From assembly GCF_001645105.1 (NCBI RefSeq), contig NZ_LKEG01000051.1, positions 1 through 64,000 on the forward strand: DNA of 64,000 nt. Direction: 5' to 3'. The notes under the pieces were generated by a model. The model made no database searches. It saw only the letters and a list, made by a program, of their open reading frames with translations, and was not told the DNA's origin. A program made the position numbers and the translations under genes. Shown here piece by piece: positions 57,411-64,000 of the stretch; the first letter of the stretch is position 1, and every line of letters begins with the position of its first letter. Origin of the DNA: Pseudomonas marginalis. Its GTDB lineage: Bacteria; Pseudomonadota; Gammaproteobacteria; Pseudomonadales; Pseudomonadaceae.

Positions 57411-58831
57411 CGCCCGGACAATTGACAGGCCTGCGCGCTGTCGCCGGACACTGCGCCAGCATCGTGCAATTTGCCACTCGCGGTAACCGATGGACGCTTG
57501 CGGTAAAGGTGCTGCAGCATTGGCATTGGTAAGCCGCTGGTGTCGGTGACCCACTGTTGCAGCATATCGGCGGACGGCTTGCCCTGCAGGACCTTGTGCA
57601 GTTCAGGCAGGGCCACCAGCATGCCCGGATGGCATTGGCGCAAGTAGCCTTCCAGCCGCTCTCCATGATGAATAAACGGCGAGAACAGCAGGCAAATCAA
57701 TTGAGTTTCGTCCAGGCCAAAGAACTGCTGGGCGTACGTGCTCGCTAGGGTGCGCCCTTCACAGCTGCCCGCTTCGATGAGCAACGTTTCGGGCACGTGC
57801 ATGCGGCGCAGGTAGTGGGTCGCCTGCTGGATAAAGCCCTGAACGCCGGCCTCATAATCCAGGTCTCGCAGGGATTGGGCCTGCAACCCACGCAAATGGG
57901 CCATCAACAGGGGGTTGGAATAGTTCGGATGGCTGAAATGAAACCCCAGCGGATCAGGGGTAAAGGCCATGAACTCGGAGAGCATGGACGAGGATGAGAG
58001 GTCTGCGTCGCTGAGCAAATCGGCAATGCCAATATAGGCCAAGTGACGGTGACCGGACTTGCTGGGGTTGTCACTTGGCGCATAGTGCTCGCCATACACA
58101 TCGCGGTAGTAACCGACACTCAACTCGTCCATGCGTGCAAATAAACCTGTGAGCGACGATGGCCAGGTCTCCGGCATGGCGACACCCGCGCCGGCGGCCA
58201 TGCCCTTGAGCCAGGCAAGATACTGACCTTGCTTGCGCGGGGAGTCACCGCTGACCACCGCGTGCACGCCGCCGCTCCACGTGGTGACGCGCTGGTAGAA
58301 ATCCCCCAGGGCAAGGTAAGTATCACTGCACAGGGTCGTGCGGCAGTCACCTGAGCTCATGTGGCCGACCATCAACCTATTGCGTTGGCTGGTTTCGCGC
58401 CCAACCGTAGAGGCGGGTCGCAGAGGGTTGAAGGGCAATACCTCCTGGTTTTCCACCATGAGTAGCTCAACCCTTGGATCATCGTGGAGAAACAGGCGGC
58501 CGTAGCCCTGATTGAGGCCGTTGAGCGTCCCTTCGGTCATGCCTGCGTGTCGCAATGTTGCAACGCGCAACTGAAAGGTCCGGGGTGTTCGGCCAGCAAT
58601 GGTCAACTGTGCAGCACGTAACAGCGCTAACGTATAGCTGCTGACGGCGCCGCCACCATGGGCAATCAACACCTTGTAGTCCCCCACTTGCTCCATGCCT
58701 CCCGCTGCCACAACGATACGTTGGACCAACAACTGGAGTGCCGTTCGTTCTACGCGAGCGAAGTGCCCGATCAAACGCTGCAGCACTTGTTGGTAAACAT
58801 AATTCATGGCCTGCTCGTGAATAGTGCTCAT
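57407..58831 (-). CDS. Unrecognised 474-residue protein coupled to a MocR regulator
   Basis: I do not recognise this protein. It has no signal peptide or membrane helix. A Gly/Ser-rich loop LIAHGGGAVSSYTLALLRAAQL (about 53-74) could bind a phosphate or nucleotide, and an HMSSGDCRTTLCSDTYLALGDFY segment (about 165-187) has two cysteines and two acidic residues. HRHLAYIGIADLLSDADLSSSS lies near the middle and YLRRMHVPETLLIEAGSCEG near two thirds. The sequence is rich in His and Cys but has no known metal motif. It is followed by the MocR gene with ATGA overlap and preceded (218 bp) by a small Trp-rich protein. It may act on an amino acid or vitamin B6 derivative sensed by MocR. A transferase or hydrolase is possible. 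Confidence 0.75.
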   Translation of the reverse strand: MSTIHEQAMNYVYQQVLQRLIGHFARVERTALQLLVQRIVVAAGGMEQVGDYKVLIAHGGGAVSSYTLALLRAAQLTIAGRTPRTFQLRVATLRHAGMTEGTLNGLNQGYGRLFLHDDPRVELLMVENQEVLPFNPLRPASTVGRETSQRNRLMVGHMSSGDCRTTLCSDTYLALGDFYQRVTTWSGGVHAVVSGDSPRKQGQYLAWLKGMAAGAGVAMPETWPSSLTGLFARMDELSVGYYRDVYGEHYAPSDNPSKSGHRHLAYIGIADLLSDADLSSSSMLSEFMAFTPDPLGFHFSHPNYSNPLLMAHLRGLQAQSLRDLDYEAGVQGFIQQATHYLRRMHVPETLLIEAGSCEGRTLASTYAQQFFGLDETQLICLLFSPFIHHGERLEGYLRQCHPGMLVALPELHKVLQGKPSADMLQQWVTDTSGLPMPMLQHLYRKRPSVTASGKLHDAGAVSGDSAQACQLSGR

Positions 58832-59049
58832 TGCTGACTACCTGAGTTGAAATATTGGTTTCAAGCAACCGCTGAGCGTGTTTGCTCGACCTATTGCGTG
58901 TGTAAGAAATTTGCGCACAACCTTGTACGCCGATGACTAGACACTAGCACTGCGCAACAAAGCGACACAGGTATCCTCGGGCAGCACCCAAGGCCTGCAA
59001 GCGCGTAAGCCACCGGATTTACTGGGGTCAAATGGATTCGCTTGCACTC

Positions 59050-59241
59050 CTAGGAGCTTTCCGACAAGCGCTTACACACCGTTAACCAATTATTAAAAGA
59101 AACGTCCGACCTGTAACTCAACCAACTTTCCCACTTATTGGATTGATACTTTTCAGGCACCCACCTGTTTCCTTGTGGTCGCGCGCCTGACGCGCAATTA
59201 GTTACAGGTACTCGCGACAGTAGTGTCAGATAATCAATCAT
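59050..59241 (-). CDS. 63-residue Trp-rich mini-protein, possible peptide precursor
   Basis: The 63-residue frame starts MIDYLTLLSRVPVTNC and ends LTVCKRLSESS. It has four Trp (27, 37, 40, 52) and two Cys (16, 56), and no membrane segment. A strong AAGGA ribosome site lies 8 bp before the ATG at 59241, which is why I accept it although it is short. It is the first gene on the strand that leads to the unknown 474-residue protein and the MocR regulator. Surrounding DNA is richer in AT than the window. A peptide substrate for the neighbouring enzyme is conceivable but unproven, and chance coding cannot be excluded. Confidence 0.5.
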   Translation of the reverse strand: MIDYLTLLSRVPVTNCASGARPQGNRWVPEKYQSNKWESWLSYRSDVSFNNWLTVCKRLSESS

Positions 59242-59534
59242 TGCTCAGTCCTTGAGATGAAAGTGAAGGCGCAATTATCAGTGTTGGAATAATGATTAAT
59301 AGATACAGAAGTTGGACGAAAAGCAGTGCAGATGAATAACGGGCCACACATTAACTACGCGCACACGAAGACGCCGCGCTGGAATTCAGGGCGGCGTCAG
59401 CTAAAAAGTCACGATTCAGGGGTTAGCGTGCCGGGCAGGCACCTGATGGGCTATGCAGGTTCAGCCCTGCCAAATGGCGCATTTGCCCCATGTGCCAGGG
59501 GCAAGCAGTGTTTGTTAGAGAACATTCCTACACA

Positions 59535-60557
59535 CTAAACAGCTTCGACCTGCAACGCGACACGTTCGCGGCACGGGCATTCATCCATGTAACGGTGCGC
59601 TTCGACGAACTGATTGAAAGGAAATACGGTGGTTTTCAGTGGCACCAGCACGCGGTCGGCGGTCAGTTGATTGATATCCCGCAGGGCTCGCTGCAAGGCC
59701 ACCTGGTCCTGGATAATGCCCAGTTCAGGTTTGCCGGTGAAGTTACCGATGCAGTGCACAAAGAACTGAATGTTCTTCTGGAACGCCGCACACGCCGGGA
59801 ACGGTGTCTGGTTACCGCCCTGCAGGCCATAAAGTACCAGGCTGCCACGGGGTGCCAATACGTCGCCGAGCAACGACATTTGCGGGCCGCCCAAACCATC
59901 GAACACCACGTCTACGCCACGGTTATCGGTGAACTTGTTGATTTGCATCAGCAGGTCCTGCTCTTCGGTAACAATGACCTTTTCGGCACCGAGGGACAGC
60001 AGGTACTCACGCTCCGCGCTGTCCTTAGTGGCGGCAATCACCCGTACCCCCAAGGCCTTGCCCAGTTGCACAAAGGACGGGCCGGCGCAGTGGCTGGCGT
60101 CAGTCACCAGCGCAAATTGCCCCGGTTTGACGCGTGCCAGGTCCACATAGGCAAAGTAGGCGATCAACAGCGGCGTGTAATGCACGCTGGCTTCGATAGG
60201 GCTCAGGACATCCGGATAACGGGTCAGGGCCGAACGGGGCAGGACGATTTGTTCGCCATACACCGGATAATCATTAGGGCTCTCGGCCGGAAAACTGGCC
60301 ACCTTATCGCCCACCGCCAAGTCATCCACGCCATCGCCTAAGGCGACCACAACCCCGGCCATCTCATGGCCAAGGCCGGACGGCAAGCGTGCATGGGAAG
60401 ACGCCAGGTTCTGGCGCCACAGAATGTCATACCAGCTGATGCCAATCGCTTCGACACGCACCTGCACTTCGCCCGGTGCGGGCTGCGCGGCTGCATGCTC
60501 TTCGCATTTGAGCACCTCGGCCGGACCAAACTTGTGAAAACGGATCGTGCGGGACAT
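59535..60557 (-). CDS. Zinc-independent quinone oxidoreductase-like MDR enzyme
   Basis: The 340-residue NAD(P)H-dependent reductase belongs to the medium-chain family and has no zinc-binding cysteine cluster. The N-terminal part MSRTIRFHKFGPAEVLKCEE and the Rossmann region (VTDASHCAGPSFVQLGKALG, GVDVVFDGLGG) are typical of QOR/zeta-crystallin enzymes. The ATG at 60557 with GAGG upstream is preferred over a longer frame. It is divergent from a LysR regulator. It probably reduces quinones or enones in detoxification. Confidence 0.9.
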   Translation of the reverse strand: MSRTIRFHKFGPAEVLKCEEHAAAQPAPGEVQVRVEAIGISWYDILWRQNLASSHARLPSGLGHEMAGVVVALGDGVDDLAVGDKVASFPAESPNDYPVYGEQIVLPRSALTRYPDVLSPIEASVHYTPLLIAYFAYVDLARVKPGQFALVTDASHCAGPSFVQLGKALGVRVIAATKDSAEREYLLSLGAEKVIVTEEQDLLMQINKFTDNRGVDVVFDGLGGPQMSLLGDVLAPRGSLVLYGLQGGNQTPFPACAAFQKNIQFFVHCIGNFTGKPELGIIQDQVALQRALRDINQLTADRVLVPLKTTVFPFNQFVEAHRYMDECPCRERVALQVEAV

Positions 60558-60666
60558 CGCAAACCTCGTCAAAGTAACCTCTAATGCCATGAACTCTATC
60601 TGGGCTTTCCGGGTAAGACCACCGGTCGCCATTAATAGTCGACATGCTTGTCATTGATTCCGCAAC

Positions 60667-60709
60667 TGAGGAATAGACCTCAGCTCTTGTAAGAAAACTC
60701 AATTTTCTT
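60667..60709. promoter_or_regulatory. Two dyads in the divergent promoter of the LysR regulator and MDR enzyme
   Basis: TGAGG-N6-CCTCA (60667-60682) and AAGAAAA-N5-TTTTCTT (60691-60709) lie 24 bp centre to centre, in the 247-bp space between the divergent genes. LysR regulators bind dyads in tandem at such promoters. The sites are visible; the ligand and the regulator are inferred. Confidence 0.5.
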
Positions 60710-60804
60710 GTGCAGAGTAACAGTCTTTGCCCGTAAGATTCATGCCGGTCATTCTTCCTATACGGCCGCTCTCGTCAAGTTTGCTGACTCTTCCAGGACA
60801 CAAG

Positions 60805-61719
60805 ATGAACCGTAACGACCTGCGTCGTGTCGACCTTAACCTCTTGATCGTATTCGAAACCTTGATGCACGAGCGCAGTGTGACCCGTGCTGCCGAGAAG
60901 TTGTTCCTCGGCCAGCCGGCGATCAGCGCAGCCTTGTCACGCCTGCGCGGGCTGTTTGATGACCCCCTGTTCGTGCGCACGGGGCGCAGCATGGAGCCAT
61001 CAGCCCGAGCGGTAGAAATCTTCGCCCTGCTCTCCCCGGCCCTGGACTCAATTTCCACCGCAGTGAGTCGCGCCGCCGAATTCGACCCCGCCACCAGCAC
61101 CGCGGTATTCCGCATCGGCCTGTCCGACGACGTCGAATTCGCCCTGCTGCCGCAACTGCTCAAGCGCCTGCGCGCCGAGGCACCCGGCATCGTGTTGGTG
61201 GTACGTCGCGTGAACTACATCCTGATGCCCGGCCTGCTGGCCTCCGGCGAAATCTCCATCGGCGTCAGCTACACCGCCGACCTGCCGGCCAACGCCAAAC
61301 GCAAAGTCCTGCGCCGCAGCCTGCCGAAACTGCTGCGCGCCGACAGCGTGCCGGGCCCTCTGAGCCTGGACGACTTCTGCGCCCGCCCTCACGCGCTGGT
61401 GTCCTTTGCCGGCGACCTGAGCGGCTTCATTGATGAGGAGCTGGAAAAACTCGACCGTAAACGCCATGTGGTCTTGGCCGTGCCACAGTTCAACGGCCTC
61501 GGCACGTTGCTGGCGGGCACGGACATCCTGGCGACAGTGCCGGACTACGCGGCCGAAGCATTGACCTCGGCGGGCGGGTTGCGGGCGGAAGATCCGCCGT
61601 TACCGGTGCGCAGCTTTGAGCTGCACATGGCGTGGCGTGGCTCGCAGGATAATGATCCGGGAGAGCGGTGGTTGCGGTCGCGGATTCAGATGTTTTTTGG
61701 CGACCCTGAGAGTCTTTAG
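60805..61719 (+). CDS. LysR-family transcriptional regulator
   Basis: The 304-residue regulator starts MNRNDLRRVDLNLLIVFETLMHERSVTRAAEKLFLGQPAISAALSRLR, the LysR helix-turn-helix, then a two-lobe effector-binding domain (about 95-295). The ATG at 60805 follows AGGA; the longer frame is unsupported. It is divergent from the quinone-oxidoreductase-like gene and probably activates it in response to a reactive compound. It has the NodD/LeuO-like DLNLL start. Confidence 0.92.
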   Translation: MNRNDLRRVDLNLLIVFETLMHERSVTRAAEKLFLGQPAISAALSRLRGLFDDPLFVRTGRSMEPSARAVEIFALLSPALDSISTAVSRAAEFDPATSTAVFRIGLSDDVEFALLPQLLKRLRAEAPGIVLVVRRVNYILMPGLLASGEISIGVSYTADLPANAKRKVLRRSLPKLLRADSVPGPLSLDDFCARPHALVSFAGDLSGFIDEELEKLDRKRHVVLAVPQFNGLGTLLAGTDILATVPDYAAEALTSAGGLRAEDPPLPVRSFELHMAWRGSQDNDPGERWLRSRIQMFFGDPESL

Positions 61720-61991
61720 GTTTCGTCTGGCAGGCTGTTCGGCTGATCATTTCTGCCTTTCCACAAACCATAGAGCTCCATTCACTTCCAGTGGATTGCT
61801 ACAGTGGGAGCACATCTGAGGGCATGCTTTGGACGGATTGAAAAGGATGCCCCCAGTCTAAGGCTAAGCTCCGTTCCCTCTTGGTCAGGTGGATCAAGGG
61901 TTCGACAACCATCGACCCCAGCTTTCGTATTGTCGACTACTCAGGTTAAACAAAAACAAATCGGCAGACGTTCAATCACTATGGCAACGAA

Positions 61992-63599
61992 TCAGGCGTC
62001 CTGCAAAATCAGGTCGGCGCCCTTCTCCGCCACCATCAGCACTGCGGCGTGGGTATTGCCGCTCGTCACATTGGGAAAAATCGATGCATCGACAATGCGC
62101 AGACCATCGAGACCATGGACTTTAAGCCGTTTATCGACCACTGACGTCTGTACATCCGCCCCCATCGCGCACGAACCGCACAGGTGATAGATCGAACCGC
62201 TGTTTTCGCGAAAGTACTGCAGCATCTGTTCATCGCTTTCGACCGCTGGCCCCGGCAGTACTTCTGCAACCGTGATGCTTTTCAAGGCCGGCGCCTGCAT
62301 GATTTTGCGCATCAGCCGACTGCCCTGGATCACTTCGTCGATGTCCTTTTGTGTGCTGAGGTAATTGGGGTCGATCAGCGCCGCATCCCGGGGGTTATTC
62401 GACTGGATCTCGATATGCCCACGACTCGTCGGACGGCAGGGGTTGAAACACAACAGGAAGCCGGAATACGGCTCGGGCTTGAGGCTGGCCTTGTTGTTTT
62501 TCGGGATCTGGTACGACAGCGGATTGAAGTACAGTTGCAGGTTCGGGTTGGCCTGCGACTCGTTGCCACGGAAGAAACCACCGGCCTGGTTGACGCTCAT
62601 CGCCAAGGCACCCTTGCGGGTCAGCAGGTATTTAAGGCCGAGCTTGAACTGCCCGAACAGCGAGCTGAGCTGGTCATTAAGCGTCGGAATGTTGGCCTTG
62701 TAGTAGTAGCTGGCGCACAAGTGATCCTGAAGGTTCTGCCCCACCGCTGGCAGGTGTTTGACCAGCGGGATCTGGTGCCTGGCCAGCAACGCCTGATCGG
62801 CGACACCGGATAGCTGCAGAATCTTCGGTGTGTCGACGGCACCGGCGCAGAGGATCACCTCCTTGCGCGCCTGGAAGGCGCGGACCACGCCGTGTTGGGT
62901 CACGGAAATACCGCTGGCCCGCTCGTTCTCGAACAACACCCGATCCACCAGTGCGTAATGTTCGACCGTCAGATTCGGGCGGCTGAGTGCGGGATGCAGA
63001 TGCGCAAAACTACTGGAGCTGCGTTGGCCGTCCTTGGTGTTGACATCGTAGATACCCGAGCCTTCGAATTTCGGCCCGTTGAAGTCGTCACTCTGCGGGT
63101 AACCGAGTTCATCGCAACCCTTGAGGAACACATCGCAGATCGGATGGGTCTCTCCTTTCATCGGAGTGATGCTGATCGGGCCATTGCCGCCGTGATATTC
63201 ACTTTCGCCCAACGGGTGGTTTTCCAGTTTGCGAAAATACGGCAACACGTCCTTGAAACCCCAGCCGTCGTTGCCGTTGGCGGCCCAGTCGTCGAAGTCG
63301 TGGGCCTGGCCACGGACGTAGATCATCGCATTGATCGAGCCGGAACCGCCCTGGACCTTACCGCGCGGAGCATAAATTTCACGATTGTTGAGCTGCTTCT
63401 GCGGCTGGCTGTAGTACATCCAGTTGAAGGTCGGGTTGTAATACATCTTGGCAAAGCCGACCGGGATCTTGAACCACAGTGAACTGTCCTTGCCGCCCGC
63501 TTCCAGCAGCAGCACCGTGTGTTTGCCGGAGGCCGATAGCCGGTTGGCGAGGACACAGCCGGCCGCGCCGGCGCCAGCGATGATGTAGTCGTATGTCAT
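61992..63599 (-). CDS. GMC-family FAD oxidoreductase (choline-dehydrogenase-like)
   Basis: The 535-residue flavoenzyme has the ADP-binding start YDYIIAGAGAAGCVLANRL (3-21), GMC signature 1 near GSGSINAMIYVRGQAHDFDDW (about 80-100), signature 2 (GAVDTPKILQLSG) and the C-terminal active-site pair in HLCGSCAMG and NTHAAVLMVAE. It oxidises an alcohol to an aldehyde or acid. It is 68 bp downstream of an enolase-superfamily dehydratase gene on the same strand, so it may work in the same sugar-acid or alcohol route. The substrate is not known; BetA itself is longer and linked to betB/betI. Confidence 0.9.
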   Translation of the reverse strand: MTYDYIIAGAGAAGCVLANRLSASGKHTVLLLEAGGKDSSLWFKIPVGFAKMYYNPTFNWMYYSQPQKQLNNREIYAPRGKVQGGSGSINAMIYVRGQAHDFDDWAANGNDGWGFKDVLPYFRKLENHPLGESEYHGGNGPISITPMKGETHPICDVFLKGCDELGYPQSDDFNGPKFEGSGIYDVNTKDGQRSSSSFAHLHPALSRPNLTVEHYALVDRVLFENERASGISVTQHGVVRAFQARKEVILCAGAVDTPKILQLSGVADQALLARHQIPLVKHLPAVGQNLQDHLCASYYYKANIPTLNDQLSSLFGQFKLGLKYLLTRKGALAMSVNQAGGFFRGNESQANPNLQLYFNPLSYQIPKNNKASLKPEPYSGFLLCFNPCRPTSRGHIEIQSNNPRDAALIDPNYLSTQKDIDEVIQGSRLMRKIMQAPALKSITVAEVLPGPAVESDEQMLQYFRENSGSIYHLCGSCAMGADVQTSVVDKRLKVHGLDGLRIVDASIFPNVTSGNTHAAVLMVAEKGADLILQDA

Positions 63600-63667
63600 G
63601 CACGGTTACCGCGTAAGTCGTTATTTAAAAAACACCCATTCCCGCAACTGAACGACGGGAAATCCCT

Positions 63668-64000
63668 TCAGCCTCTGGCCGGCGATGTGTCTTTGACGTC
63701 TGCCGGGGCCGGTGCCATTTGCAGGTGTAAACGCTCACCGGTATAGGGCGAATGCCTGCGCACCACGTCCATGTTCAGCTCCACCCCAAGGCCCGGCTCG
63801 GTGGACGGGATGATGTAGCCGTCCTCCCACTGCAGCGGCTTGGTCAGGACTTCGGCGTGGAAACCGCCCCAGGTCATGATGCTTTCCTGGATGAGGAAAT
63901 TCGGGGTACAGGTTGCCAACTGGAAACTCGCCGCCGCACCAATCGGCCCGTTATAAAGATGCGGTGCGATCTGCGCGTAATAGGCCTCGGCCATGCTCGC
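63668..64000 (-). CDS. C-terminal end of a mandelate racemase/muconate lactonizing family dehydratase (partial)
   Basis: The last 110 residues of a protein whose 5' end lies beyond the window. The text LYNGPIGAAASFQLATCTPNFLIQES and PLQWEDGYIIPSTEPGLGVELNMDVV is the usual end of enolase-superfamily sugar-acid dehydratases, which hold Glu and Gly of the TIM barrel there. It is likely the first gene of an operon with the GMC oxidoreductase. The frame is open to base 64000. Confidence 0.87.
   Translation of the reverse strand, partial: ASMAEAYYAQIAPHLYNGPIGAAASFQLATCTPNFLIQESIMTWGGFHAEVLTKPLQWEDGYIIPSTEPGLGVELNMDVVRRHSPYTGERLHLQMAPAPADVKDTSPARG

Noticed and set aside
57411..57554. Longer N-terminus for the MocR regulator
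   Set aside because: It lies within the unknown upstream gene and does not resemble GntR proteins; the ATG at 57410 overlaps the stop codon as in coupled genes.
59326..59538. 70-codon open frame on the plus strand
   Set aside because: No ribosome site, no family, and a composition unlike a protein; it runs into the antisense of the oxidoreductase gene.
61804..62187. 127-codon open frame on the plus strand before and over the GMC gene end
   Set aside because: The second half is antisense to the GMC oxidoreductase and the first half has no start signal; I treat 61720-61991 as non-coding.
1..64000. tRNA, rRNA, insertion sequences, integrase or phage genes, plasmid origin
   Set aside because: I looked for cloverleaf-type sequences, transposase and integrase motifs and iterated origins and found none that I could support by eye; a covariance-model RNA scan would settle small RNAs.

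Overview
The window is a 64 kb chromosomal stretch with high GC content and dense coding. It almost certainly comes from a member of the Pseudomonas fluorescens group. Three things point there: the alkaline protease/lipase operon with its type I secretion system, the REP/REPIN palindromes (GAGGGAGCTTGCTCCC-, GAGCGGGCTTGCCCCG- and GGGAGGGGGCTTGCCCCC-like heads) between genes, and Pseudomonas-typical genes such as DUF1652 and bacterial FAN1. I see no rRNA, tRNA, insertion sequence, prophage or CRISPR array.

Layout. 0.03-7.5 kb: a soluble double-PAS chemoreceptor-like protein, an HxlR regulator divergent from a stand-alone ketoacyl synthase, a RidA protein, the 23S rRNA hydroxylation factor RlhA, and a DMT exporter divergent from an Lrp-type regulator. 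7.5-13.6 kb: a sugar operon (ABC ATPase, permease, binding protein, LacI regulator, xylulokinase) with LacI-type palindromes upstream. 13.7-20.7 kb: cytochrome b561 divergent from a tightly coupled seven-gene operon (thermostable-haemolysin family protein, acyl-adenylating ligase, haem-oxygenase-like diiron oxidase, SDR, periplasmic TPR protein, OmpR-type regulator, sensor kinase). 21.0-25.5 kb: a PAS kinase, a CheY-like receiver, a receiver-EAL phosphodiesterase and a cation/proton antiporter. 25.5-34.6 kb: two tiny acidic proteins, a membrane protein, a circularly permuted ATP-grasp/alpha-E pair, an epoxide-hydrolase-like enzyme, an XPD-like helicase with FAN1 nuclease, and a small lipoprotein. 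34.7-42.5 kb: the compact aprX-inh-aprDEF-lipA operon. 42.8-50.7 kb: a DmpA-type aminopeptidase with an APC permease and LuxR regulator, an extraordinary expanded REPIN array, a polyamine-binding protein, an FAD amine oxidase, and an NTF2-AraC fusion. 50.7-64 kb: an atypical UvrD helicase, a pirin, phosphoglucomutase, an unknown enzyme/MocR regulator pair with an upstream Trp-rich mini-protein, a quinone oxidoreductase divergent from a LysR regulator, a GMC oxidoreductase and the end of an enolase-superfamily dehydratase.

The best candidates for undescribed biology are two. The first is the 14.3-20.7 kb operon. It looks like a self-regulated biosynthesis-and-sensing unit: acyl activation, LuxI-fold transfer, diiron oxidation, reduction, and a two-component system whose likely binding boxes lie in its own promoter. 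The second is the 56.0-59.2 kb locus, made of a 63-residue peptide gene with a strong ribosome-binding site, an unrecognised 474-residue protein and a translationally coupled MocR-type regulator. The 46.34-46.63 kb repeat is also remarkable: five 18-bp REP-derived units on each side of a REPIN, in mirror-image orientation.
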